A stretch of DNA of 44,165 nucleotides from positions 17,460 to 61,624 of the forward strand of contig NZ_GG657559.1 in assembly GCF_000157995.1 (NCBI RefSeq), read 5' to 3'. The notes under the pieces are model-generated. The model made no database searches. It was not told the origin of the DNA and saw only the letters and a list, made by a program, of their open reading frames with translations. A program made the translations under genes and the position numbers. Each line of letters begins with the position of its first letter. Positions within the stretch are counted from its first letter, which is position 1. This document shows positions 1 to 7,751 of the stretch, in pieces. The stretch comes from Holdemania filiformis DSM 12042. GTDB lineage: Bacteria > Bacillota_I > Bacilli_A > Erysipelotrichales > Erysipelotrichaceae.

Positions 1-1
1 G

Positions 2-85
2 TTTCCGGAAAAACTACCTGTCTGGGTTTTCGTGCGGTTCATCGCAGATCGCATTCATAATCAGGATATTCAGGGCATACACTGA
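2..85 (+). CDS. C-terminal end of a protein cut by the window edge
   Basis: Frame 2 is open from the window edge to a TGA at 83-85 and would encode about 27 residues ending FVRFIADRIHNQDIQGIH. The composition (aromatic and charged residues in a helix-like pattern) looks like a real protein tail. The stop lies 24 bases before the next start, which would suit an operon with the 203-aa gene. Too little is visible to name a family, and frame 3 is also open here, so the reading is tentative. Confidence 0.4.
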   Translation, partial: FPEKLPVWVFVRFIADRIHNQDIQGIH

Positions 86-108
86 AAACAGAATCGGAGG
101 GTACCGCC

Positions 109-720
109 ATGAAAATCAGAATTCTGCAATGCGATCCGGTTGACCCGCAGGCCGAGGATCAGGTTCACCGGATCCGGCATCAGACGGGCGATCTCGTCAT
201 TGAATACATCCAACTCGTAGATGCAGCACGCCGCCCCGAAAAATGGGATCAAACTATTCTCTGTTCCTCAACCGCTGTCGATCCGCAGCTGGCTGCCGCT
301 TTTACCGAACCGGTCCTGGTCCTGAGTCCCAAACCATGCAGAGCGATTCCGTCCTGGCAAATCCGCCGGGGATTGATCGAGCCATGGAACGGAGAGTGGC
401 TGGTGAAGATGATCAGTCAGCTCGTTCATCAGGGACAGCCGCTCGATCGCAGTCAGACCCTGGACTTTGTCAAAGTGAAGAAGGAACGGAAGATCAGCGC
501 TGAACTCGACCACCTGTTAAAAGGCGTTAAAACCAAGGACTATCCGTCCGCGGTGTGGCTGTTTATTCAGGATCGTCAGAACGACGCTATGGAACAGGAC
601 GCGGAAGAACCGCCGTTTCCCGTTGCCTGTTACTGGATGAAACAAAAAGCGGACATGAACGTCGCCTGTCTGGTCTATCCGCCCATGCCTTTAACGGACA
701 AAGCGCCTGGGGAGAAATAA
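109..720 (+). CDS. Hypothetical protein, 203 aa
   Basis: The start ATG at 109 follows a good ribosome binding site (GGAGG, 98-102). No signal peptide or membrane segment is visible, so the protein is probably cytoplasmic. It begins MKIRILQCDP, with a beta-strand-like start, and a mixed alpha/beta pattern follows. A charged central stretch (about residues 122-142, rich in K and E) precedes an acidic segment near residues 160-167. I do not recognise the family. The gene ends just before a bidirectional terminator shared with the convergent cold-shock gene. Codon use resembles the neighbours and the long open frame is the best on either strand here, so it is very likely real, but its role is unknown. 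Confidence 0.8.
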   Translation: MKIRILQCDPVDPQAEDQVHRIRHQTGDLVIEYIQLVDAARRPEKWDQTILCSSTAVDPQLAAAFTEPVLVLSPKPCRAIPSWQIRRGLIEPWNGEWLVKMISQLVHQGQPLDRSQTLDFVKVKKERKISAELDHLLKGVKTKDYPSAVWLFIQDRQNDAMEQDAEEPPFPVACYWMKQKADMNVACLVYPPMPLTDKAPGEK

Positions 721-759
721 ATTATAGTCTGACCGGTTTTCACAAGAAGAAAGATAAGA

Positions 760-783
760 AAAAGCACTCGGATGAGTGCTTTT
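760..783. terminator. Bidirectional rho-independent terminator
   Basis: A 9-bp stem (761-769 pairing with 774-782) closes a GGAT tetraloop. It has a T run on the plus side and an A run (751-763) that gives U residues on the minus transcript. It sits between two convergent genes, so it can stop transcription from both. Confidence 0.85.
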
Positions 784-806
784 GCGCGTCCTGGAATGGA
801 AAACGA

Positions 807-1007
807 TTAGAGCTTGCAGACATTGGCCGCCTGTTCGCCGCGGTCGCTCTGCACGACTTCAAAGCTGACCGCTTCGCCGTCGTCTAACGTTTTAAAGCCG
901 TCTGTCTGAATCGCGGAATAATGAACGAAGACGTCTTTTCCTTCATCCGTTGTAATGAAACCGTAGCCTTTTTCAGCGTTAAACCATTTGACTTTTCCTG
1001 TAACCAT
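807..1007 (-). CDS. csp: Cold-shock protein (CspA family)
   Basis: This is a 66-aa single cold-shock domain, the usual length for the family. The RNA-binding motifs are intact: RNP1 as KGYGFI (residues about 13-18) and RNP2 as VFVHY (about 26-30), preceded by the conserved KWFN. The start at 1007 has a near-perfect AGGAGG ribosome binding site eight bases upstream. Such proteins bind single-stranded RNA and DNA in the cytoplasm and keep mRNA unfolded in the cold or in stationary phase. The transcript has a structured leader (described separately) and ends at the shared terminator at 760-783. The family assignment is certain; which paralogue it is cannot be told from sequence alone. Confidence 0.97.
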   Translation of the reverse strand: MVTGKVKWFNAEKGYGFITTDEGKDVFVHYSAIQTDGFKTLDDGEAVSFEVVQSDRGEQAANVCKL

Positions 1008-1091
1008 GAGCTGTCCTCCTATGCCACTATAATAAAAGACACATGAGCTTGGGTAGTAACTATCCTTTCGTCATGTGAAATTATAGTTATA
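1008..1091 (-). promoter_or_regulatory. Promoter and structured 5' leader of the cold-shock gene
   Basis: On the minus strand a -10-like TATAAT lies at 1085-1080 and a TATAAC at 1091-1086. No strong -35 is obvious. Downstream, CACATGA (1077-1071) pairs with TCATGTG (1046-1040), and an inner helix (GGATAG with CTACCC, one mismatch) continues the stem. The ribosome binding site at 1015-1020 lies beyond the hairpin. Structured leaders are known to give cold control of csp genes; whether this one does is inference. If the first TATAAT is used, the 5' end of the stem would be partly lost. Confidence 0.5.
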
Positions 1092-1445
1092 GCCTAAAAA
1101 ATCTATTTACAATATAGCACGATTCTCCGACAGAATCAATCCGGATTTCATAATAAACTTCGCCGAAATTGTCAATATTTGTTCGAAATCGAAGCATTCA
1201 TGAAGAAATTCAGAATTATAAACCGACAGTGTTAAAGTCAGAGAACCGTGTTTTTCAAAGTGTTGCCGCGGCGTATTCCCTGATGCCGTGGAAGTCTGAC
1301 TCACCTTTGCCCGTAAACCAAAAATTTCCTGATTTTGAGCATTCTGATAGAAATTTGTTCAGAATTTGACTATGATGGTCAGGAATAAAAGATTTTTGTT
1401 AATTTCCCGGATTTTGGGAAACAATGAATGAAGGAGTGATGCAAG
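1092..1445. other. AT-rich intergenic region between csp and fprA
   Basis: About 350 bases without a convincing gene. The composition is AT-rich and neither strand has an open frame with a ribosome binding site. TTGACT at 1367-1372 with a loose AAGATT 17 bases on, or TATGAT at 1371-1376, could drive fprA, but neither is strong. The fprA ribosome binding site (AAGGAG) is at 1431-1436. Confidence 0.5.
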
Positions 1446-2639
1446 ATGGCAATCCATCAACAATTAACGAACGACCTGACCTGGGTGGGTGTCCAGGATC
1501 CGCAGCTGAAGGTCTTTGATATTATCATGGAAACAGAATATGGAACGACCTACAATGCTTATCTGTTAAAAGGCTTGGAAAAAACCGCGCTGATCGAAAC
1601 GGTCAAGCTGCCGTTTTTTGACGAATTTCGAAAGCGTATCGAAGCGGTGCTGCCGATCACGCAGATTGATTATTTGATCGTCAATCACACAGAGCCGGAT
1701 CATGCGGGTTCGATTGCCAGGCTGTTGGAAATCAATCCGGACCTGACAGTGGTCGGCAGTCCGGCGGCGCTGCAGTTCTTAAAGGAAATCGTAAATCAGG
1801 ATTTCCGTTCGCTGATTGCGAAAGAAGGCATGACGCTGGACCTGGGCGGAAAGACGCTGCAGTTGATCATGGCGCCGAATCTGCATTGGCCGGATACGAT
1901 GTACACGCTGGCGCAGGAAGACGGGATTTTGTTTACCTGCGATTCCTTCGGTGCGCACTATGCCTTTGAAGGGCTGCGCGTGAGCGAGGTCAAGGATCAC
2001 GAAGCGTATCAGAGCGCATTAAAATACTATTACGATCACATTCTAAAGCCGTTCCGTCCATTTATGCGGAAAGCGCTGGACAAGGTTGAAGGTCTGGATG
2101 TGAAGATGATTTGTCCGGGACACGGACCGGTGCTGGATTGCGGGTTGGATGGGATAATAGAGCAATATCGCCAATGGAACGTTGAGCCGCAATTAGAAAA
2201 TAAGCTGATTCTGGCGTATGTCAGTGCTTACGGCTACACAGAGCAGCTGGCCCAGGCCATTGCCCGTGGGATTGAAAGCGCCGGCTGGCAGGCAGAATTG
2301 GTAGAACTCACGCAGACGCCAGTTGCGGAAGTGGTGGAAAAACTGGAACAGGCCCGGGGATTTCTGCTGGGATCGCCGACGATCCTGGCGGAAGCGCTGC
2401 CGCCGGTCTGGATGCTTCTTTCCTATTTGAATCCAGTTGTGCATGGCGGAAAATACGCCGCAGTTTTCGGCAGCTATGGCTGGAGCGGGGAAGCCTTCGC
2501 GCATTTGGAAGAACGGTTAAAGCAGCTGCGGATTACGGTTATGCCTGCTTTGAAAGTCCGGTTTAAGCCGTCGCCGGCGCAGCTTGCGGAAGCGGAACAG
2601 GCGGGCCGCCGCTGGGTGGAACAAATCACCGGGGAATAA
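1446..2639 (+). CDS. fprA: Flavodiiron protein (class A, FprA-type NO/O2 reductase)
   Basis: This 397-aa protein has the two-domain build of class A flavodiiron proteins: an N-terminal metallo-beta-lactamase-like domain (about 1-250) and a C-terminal flavodoxin domain (about 254-397). All di-iron ligands are visible: H81, E83, D85 and H86 in the H-x-E-x-D-H motif, H147 in PNLHWPD, D166 in TCDSFG and H226 in PGHGP. The flavodoxin part has a phosphate-binding-loop region (SAYGYTEQLA) and GSYGWSGE. There is no rubredoxin domain, so electrons must come from a separate partner. The family reduces O2 to water and/or NO to N2O in the cytoplasm of anaerobes, protecting them from oxygen. The ATG start follows AAGGAG with good spacing. 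It is transcribed alone and ends at the stem at 2730-2769. Confidence 0.95.
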   Translation: MAIHQQLTNDLTWVGVQDPQLKVFDIIMETEYGTTYNAYLLKGLEKTALIETVKLPFFDEFRKRIEAVLPITQIDYLIVNHTEPDHAGSIARLLEINPDLTVVGSPAALQFLKEIVNQDFRSLIAKEGMTLDLGGKTLQLIMAPNLHWPDTMYTLAQEDGILFTCDSFGAHYAFEGLRVSEVKDHEAYQSALKYYYDHILKPFRPFMRKALDKVEGLDVKMICPGHGPVLDCGLDGIIEQYRQWNVEPQLENKLILAYVSAYGYTEQLAQAIARGIESAGWQAELVELTQTPVAEVVEKLEQARGFLLGSPTILAEALPPVWMLLSYLNPVVHGGKYAAVFGSYGWSGEAFAHLEERLKQLRITVMPALKVRFKPSPAQLAEAEQAGRRWVEQITGE

Positions 2640-2728
2640 GCTGGATTCCTTCAGCCGGTAAGCCATCTTTCTGTCATTAAAGAAATCCGCTTTCTTTTGG
2701 ATTCGATTCAAGATCAACAGTGAAATAA

Positions 2729-2772
2729 CAAAACAGACGGTCGCCGCCGCAGCGGAAATCGTCTGTTTTGTT
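2729..2772 (+). terminator. Rho-independent terminator after fprA
   Basis: AAAACAGACG (2730-2739) pairs with CGTCTGTTTT (2760-2769), with a GC-rich inner loop and a T-rich 3' side. It lies 90 bases after the fprA stop. The A-rich left side means it may also act on the minus strand for the reductase at 2862-4652. Confidence 0.75.
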
Positions 2773-2861
2773 TGGGGGGAGATTGTTTTGGATCTTCGCG
2801 ATCCAACTTCAGGTTAACGCTTTACAGTAAGGGAGTTTAAAACGGAAGGGAATCGCGTTGT

Positions 2862-4652
2862 TTATTGCTTTAACGCATTCTTGACCGCTTCGCGCAGGCC
2901 GTTGCTGGAATTGGTTGCGCCTGCGACGGCGTCAATTTCCAGATTCTGCGTTTTGATCAGTTCCGGAATGAACTGTTCTTCCGCTCCGGCATAGATGTTT
3001 GGGGTTTCCGCCTGTTCCAGGACCTGGATCTCCGTGATGCTTCCGTCTTTGACTGTGACTTCTACTTTGATCGGACCGTTGTTGCCCTGGCCTTCACCGG
3101 TAAACGTGCCGTCCGTGAAATTGCCTTTGGCGGTTTCCGCGTTATTTTCCTGCGGAGTATCGCGGTCAAACGGAACATGTTCAGTCAGTCCCTGGCGATC
3201 TTTAATGTATTCGATCGCATTGCGGGCAGAGACACGTCCGAAGACGACCGCTTCGCCCAGGCCGACAGAATAATAAGCACCCTGAACATTGCCGATGACT
3301 TCGCCTGCCGCGTACAGGCCTTTGATCGGCTTGCCTTCCTTATTGATAACGCGGCCGGTAGTATCCGCCAGGACGCCGCCTAAAGTATCCATGACGCCCG
3401 GTGTTAAGGTGACGGCATAGTAAGGACCTGATTTGTAGGTATCCGCCAGTTTGACAACTTCTTCGTTGCCGATGTTGTCTGTCTTTAAGCCGTTCATGGT
3501 CGCCAGGAAGGTTTCCTGATCGACGCCCAGCTTTTCCGCCAGTTCTTCCAGCGTATCCGCCTTGATGACGGTGCCGCTGTTGTCGATGCCGGTCATGCGG
3601 TATTCATCGAAGAAATCTTTTTCCTCAATTGCCATGAACGTCTGGTAAATCGTTTCGTTGTAAACGCCGAAGCATTCCGCGTCGGTTTGCTTCAGGATAT
3701 CCTCGGTAATCCGACGGTCGGAGCTGGCTTCGCTGTATTCATTAGTGAAACGCTTGCCTTCCTTATTGATGAAGACGACGCCGTTGTTTTTAATCGGCAG
3801 CTGCATCTGGATGGAGAACGGAGCGACTGCGCAGGACAGCTGGATCAGATCCATGTTGCGAAGTTCTGCGCCCAGCTTTTCCGCCATCACGATGCCGTCG
3901 CCCATATTTCCCTGGCTTGGCGCTAAATGAATATGGGCCAGACCTGGATTATCGTATTTCGCGATCATTTCCGGGTTGCTTTCAAAACCGCCGGTTGCCA
4001 GAATGACAGCCTGAGCGTCAATGGTATATTCGCCGTTGGCATCTTTGACCTGAACGCCGCTGACCCGTCCGCTTTCATCGGCGATCAGATCGACGGCCGG
4101 ACTGTTGTAGCGGATTTCAATGCCGTTTTTCTCCGCCTGTTCCTTTAAGACCTTGACTAATTCAACGCCCGGGATTGTGCCGTCGGTCGGGCAGTGCAGG
4201 TCGGCATAGCGGATCTTTCCCCATTCGGATCCGAAGCCGTCCAGCCATTCGATAACCTTCGGCGTTTCCATCGCGATGATGCCGGCCATGTCGACATCCG
4301 CAAAACCTGCGCCGTTTTTGACGATTTTGTCTACTAACATCACCGGGGTTTCTTCTTTCCCCTGTTCATCCATGAAGCGGGAGTTCGTGCAGTTGAAGCC
4401 GCCGAACGCCATCGTTGTGCTGCCGCCCGCAAAGGACATTTTTTCTAAAACCAGGATGTTGTCAGCGCCTTGTTCGTGCGCTTCCACGGCCGCGGCCAGA
4501 CCGGCGCCGCCGGCGCCGACGATGACGATGTCAAATTGTTCGTTGCCGGATTCCGGTTGGGTTTCCGGTGTTTTTTCGGCGGGCGTGCTCGCGCAGCCGC
4601 CTAAGCCCACAGTCAGGCATAAGCCAAGAATCAGGGCAAGGTATTTCTTCAT
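2862..4652 (-). CDS. Secreted FAD/FMN lipoprotein reductase (fumarate/urocanate reductase-like), FAD-FMN order
   Basis: 596 aa. A lipoprotein signal peptide ends at LGGC (lipid-attached C20). It is followed by an FAD-binding succinate-dehydrogenase-like domain (about 40-480; dinucleotide motif GAGGAGLAAA near 46) and a C-terminal FMN-binding domain (about 505-596). The latter has the covalent-FMN motif DAVAGAT, with acceptor T580. There is no CxxCH haem site. Such proteins are lipid-anchored outside the membrane and reduce organic acceptors with electrons from a flavin-based chain, after an ApbE transferase attaches FMN. Compared with classical fumarate reductases, the substrate His motif (HHTxGG) reads VMDTLGG and the late Arg motif (GANRLGG) reads GAYYSVGLGE, so fumarate is unlikely to be the substrate. 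ATG is preceded by a good AGGAGG. It has its own promoter at 4678-4706. Confidence 0.9.
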   Translation of the reverse strand: MKKYLALILGLCLTVGLGGCASTPAEKTPETQPESGNEQFDIVIVGAGGAGLAAAVEAHEQGADNILVLEKMSFAGGSTTMAFGGFNCTNSRFMDEQGKEETPVMLVDKIVKNGAGFADVDMAGIIAMETPKVIEWLDGFGSEWGKIRYADLHCPTDGTIPGVELVKVLKEQAEKNGIEIRYNSPAVDLIADESGRVSGVQVKDANGEYTIDAQAVILATGGFESNPEMIAKYDNPGLAHIHLAPSQGNMGDGIVMAEKLGAELRNMDLIQLSCAVAPFSIQMQLPIKNNGVVFINKEGKRFTNEYSEASSDRRITEDILKQTDAECFGVYNETIYQTFMAIEEKDFFDEYRMTGIDNSGTVIKADTLEELAEKLGVDQETFLATMNGLKTDNIGNEEVVKLADTYKSGPYYAVTLTPGVMDTLGGVLADTTGRVINKEGKPIKGLYAAGEVIGNVQGAYYSVGLGEAVVFGRVSARNAIEYIKDRQGLTEHVPFDRDTPQENNAETAKGNFTDGTFTGEGQGNNGPIKVEVTVKDGSITEIQVLEQAETPNIYAGAEEQFIPELIKTQNLEIDAVAGATNSSNGLREAVKNALKQ

Positions 4653-4677
4653 TTCTCTTTCCTCCTTGAATAAGGAA

Positions 4678-4706
4678 ATTATAAAAAAATCACAAACGGG
4701 GGTCGA
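4678..4706 (-). promoter_or_regulatory. Sigma-A-type promoter of the 596-aa reductase
   Basis: On the minus strand TCGACC (4706-4701), a 17-base spacer and TATAAT (4683-4678). The perfect -10 and correct spacing put the start of transcription near 4671, just before the ribosome binding site. It lies immediately after the terminator of the upstream operon. Confidence 0.75.
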
Positions 4707-4709
4707 GCG

Positions 4710-4746
4710 AAAAACCGGACATTCTGTTCAAGTTTCAGATATCCGG
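4710..4746 (-). terminator. Rho-independent terminator of the sensory/reductase operon
   Basis: On the minus strand CCGGATAT (4746-4739) pairs with ATGTCCGG (4722-4715). An inner CTG/CAG pair extends the stem with a one-base bulge, and five T residues follow (4714-4710). It lies 9 bases after the stop of the frameshifted reductase. Confidence 0.85.
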
Positions 4747-4754
4747 ATCCGGAT

Positions 4755-6474
4755 TTAATTCCGGGCAGCTTCAGTTCCCGCGATCCGGCCGAAAACAATG
4801 CAGTCCGGGAATGAATTGCCGCCTAAACGGTTGGCGCCATGAATTCCGCCGGTGACTTCGCCCGCGGCGAAGAGATGAGGAATCGGCTGCTTCTGCGAAT
4901 TCAGCACTTGCGTCCTTTCATTGATTTCCACCCCGCCCAGCGTATGATGCACGGTGACGGTTTTTGCGGTAGCGTAGAAAGGGGGATGATCGATTTTGTT
5001 GATCAGCGTTTTGCGGTGGAACCGGGGATCGTTCTGCGCCTCGACGCTGCGGTTATAGTCGGCAATTGCCGTATTCAATAAAACCGGATCCAGATCCAAC
5101 AGGCGGGCCAGCTCGTCCAGACTGTCCGCTTTGACAACCTGCCCCATCAGCACCAGTCCTTCCAGGAAGTCACGGTCTTCCTGCAATGTGGAAAAATCAT
5201 CGTCGGCGATCGAATACACAAAACCATGTTCCTGGCTGCGGATCGCTTCGGCCAGCTCGTCGCGGCCGGCGTCTTCGCGGATAAAGCGGTCGCCCTGCGT
5301 GTTGACGAGAATGCCGTGGTTGATCGCGTTGGGAATGGAATTGTGCAGTCCTCCCGTCATAAATATCGGCCATCGGATACAACTCAATGTATTCCATATT
5401 TATTAAGGAAGCACCAACGGCCTCCGCCATGACGATCCCCTCACCGAGCGTTCCCGGAGCATTGCTGCAAAGCAAGTCGCCGGTTAAGCTCTGGTCATAG
5501 TGCATCCGCATCTCCACGTTATAGCCGAAACCGCCGGTCGCCAGAATCACACCCCGGCGCGCCTCGAACTGAATCGTCTGGCGTTCATGCGCCGCCGCCA
5601 CGCCGAGAATTGCGCCGGAGTCGTCCTGAAGCAGGGCTTCCGCCTTCGTATTGAGATAGAGATCGACGCCTTCCCGGGCGCAGGCGTCGCCGAGCACCTG
5701 AATGAAATCCGTTCCGTTATGCGCTTTGGAGTAATGTCCGCGGGCATGTTCGCCGCCCAGACAGTTGTCGATCACCGTGTCGATCTGCAGCCCCAGCTCC
5801 TGCAGGAAAGCTAATCCTTCATCGGCTTGGGAAGTCAGGATCCGCACGAGTTCCGGCTTGGCCTTCTGATGCCCGCCGTTGTAGGTTTCTTCAAAAAACA
5901 GTTGTTCGCTGTCCGCAATGTTGAGCGGACGCTGAAGCGCGTCGTCGACGCAGTTATACATCGCCGTGGCCCGGATCGTATTGCCGCCCAGACTGCCGGT
6001 TTTCTCCAGTACTGCGACCGACGCACCCTGCTGAGCTGCGCTCACCGCGGCCGTCAGCCCGGCTCCGCCCCCGCCGATCACAACGACATCGTAGGTTTTA
6101 AGCGGTTCTTCCTGCTTGGCCGGTGTTTCCGGGAGCGGCCGGAAACATTGTTCATCGGTAAAGCCCTGACGTTTCAGAAGTCGTTCAATCCCGCGGCGCA
6201 GAGCCTGACAGGATTCGGTCGCTCCGGCGACGGCGTCGATCTGCAGGGTTTGATATTCCAGCACCTGAGCGATGAATTCCGCAAAGGCCGGATCGGCAAT
6301 TTCCGCGGTATCTTCATGAGAAAGAACGCGGAGTTCAGTAATTCGCTGATTCTGACTGCGGACTTCGATTTCCATGGGCCCCAGATAACCTTCGATTTGA
6401 CAGCGGGTTGAGGAAGCGGCGCAGCCACTGATCAGCGTCAGGCTGAGCCAGGCCAGAATGATTTTTATTTTCAT
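4755..6474 (-). pseudogene. Frameshifted secreted flavoprotein reductase (FMN-FAD order), classical fumarate-reductase active site
   Basis: Two overlapping frames together encode one protein of about 572 aa. The first part starts at 6474 with a lipoprotein signal (LISGC, C18), then an N-terminal FMN-binding domain (DAVAGAT, acceptor T86), then the FAD domain (VVIGGGGAGL near 130). Homology breaks at ELYPMADI (about 5365-5375) and resumes in the other frame at MTGGLHNSIPNAINHG, running to 4755. The full span is 1720 bases, one more than a multiple of three. The rejoined protein has the catalytic Arg region (FIREDAGRDE), the substrate His (VHHTLGG) and the late Arg (GANRLGG) of classical fumarate reductases. 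It is last in a four-gene operon and its ATG overlaps the binding-protein stop. It may be a true pseudogene, a sequencing error, or a recoded gene; the intact remainder argues for a recent event. Confidence 0.8.
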
Positions 6475-7751
6475 GCGGATTCCTCCTGATAATCGGGCAG
6501 CCGCTGACGCAGCTTTTGTAAAAACAAGGCGTAAGCTTCCTCGCCGTTCATTTCCGGCGTCCCCATCATTGTCCGTACGGTCTGCAGATAGACTTCCTTT
6601 AACAGCGCTTCATTTTCACCGGCGGGCCGGGTCTGGACTTCGGGAAAAATCTGATCGAAATACATCTTGCCGATGTTCTGGCCGGCGAAATCCTCCATGA
6701 TCAGATCCTGATATCCTTCCTCAGCATAGGCCGGACTGTAGCTGATGAGCGTGCCGGTGCCATGATTCTTCGCATAAGCCGCACCCGAAGGCGAAAGCAG
6801 CACAGCCTGAATAAAGTTCCAGGCAGCTTCGGCATGGCGGCTGGTCTTGGGGATCGCCCAGACCGTGCCGCCCCAGGCATAACTGCCGCTGGGCGCCCGG
6901 GTGAACCCCCAGGATTGACCGGTATGGAAAATGCCCATCGACATTAACCAGAGCGAGCAGGGATAAAAGAAGACCTGATCTGTTTCCAGCGAATTCATCC
7001 ACTGCGGCGAATATTGTTGATAGGACAAAGCTAACCCGGCCTCCTGCAGCGCGTCCAGAATCTGGAAAGCGTTAAGGAAGCGGTAGGGCTGTAGCAGCGT
7101 ATTATTTTGAAGGTAAGGCGTGCGGGACTGACCAAACAACATCACCGCGGCGTCTTCCAGGGAAGCGAACATCGCCTTCTCCGGGAACTGCTTCCGGAAC
7201 TTCAATCCCTTGCTGATGACATCGGCCCAGCTGCTGAAGACGATGCCGACCTGAACCGGATCTTCGGTTTGTAAGAAAGCCTGGGCAATGGCGCGGTTGT
7301 AGGCGATGCCGCTGGCAGACAGTGTCGCCGGCACGGCCCATAGATGCCCCTGAGCATTCTCAAACTGGGCCAGCCGGAACTCTAGCACCTGATCGCGGGG
7401 TAGAGAATAAGGCGCTTCCTCCAGATCGAGAAACAGCTCAGACCCATCGATCCCATCCAGCGTTTCACTTTCCAGAATACAGATGTCCGGCAGCGGCTGA
7501 TTGAGCGCCAGCGCCAGTTTGAATCGCTGCAGCATTTCGCTTTTTTCTACTACGGTGTAGTTAAGCGTGATCTCAGGATGCGCTTTTTGGTATTCAGCGA
7601 AGGCGTCGGGGAGAAAATCATCCCAGCCCCAGACAGTGAGCACTTCCTGCGGCGGATTTGCCGGCGCGGCCGGCGGCGCTGAAAACGCGGCGGACAGAAA
7701 GAGCGCGAGGGCCAGTGTTAAAACGACCAAGCTGAGGCGGTAAAATTTCAT
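6471..7751 (-). CDS. Extracellular solute-binding protein (family 1, sugar-type fold), probably a sensor subunit
   Basis: 426 aa. It has a hydrophobic N-terminal export segment (about 5-27) but no lipobox cysteine, so it is either released or stays anchored by this helix. The mature part starts VLTVWGWDDFLPDAFAEYQK, the usual beginning of family 1 binding proteins, and contains the family-typical region PSGSYAWGGTVWAIPKTSRHAEAAWNFI near 285-315. No permease or ATPase lies nearby. Instead it sits between a histidine kinase (start overlapping the kinase stop by 4 bases) and a reductase (stop overlapping the reductase start by 4 bases). I infer that it presents a ligand to the kinase rather than feeding a transporter. 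The ligand is unknown, and a distant ABC transporter could still share it. Confidence 0.85.
   Translation of the reverse strand: MKFYRLSLVVLTLALALFLSAAFSAPPAAPANPPQEVLTVWGWDDFLPDAFAEYQKAHPEITLNYTVVEKSEMLQRFKLALALNQPLPDICILESETLDGIDGSELFLDLEEAPYSLPRDQVLEFRLAQFENAQGHLWAVPATLSASGIAYNRAIAQAFLQTEDPVQVGIVFSSWADVISKGLKFRKQFPEKAMFASLEDAAVMLFGQSRTPYLQNNTLLQPYRFLNAFQILDALQEAGLALSYQQYSPQWMNSLETDQVFFYPCSLWLMSMGIFHTGQSWGFTRAPSGSYAWGGTVWAIPKTSRHAEAAWNFIQAVLLSPSGAAYAKNHGTGTLISYSPAYAEEGYQDLIMEDFAGQNIGKMYFDQIFPEVQTRPAGENEALLKEVYLQTVRTMMGTPEMNGEEAYALFLQKLRQRLPDYQEESA

Noticed and set aside
5827-6411. Open frame of 194 codons opposite the frameshifted reductase
   Set aside because: Shadow of the FMN-binding and FAD regions on the minus strand.
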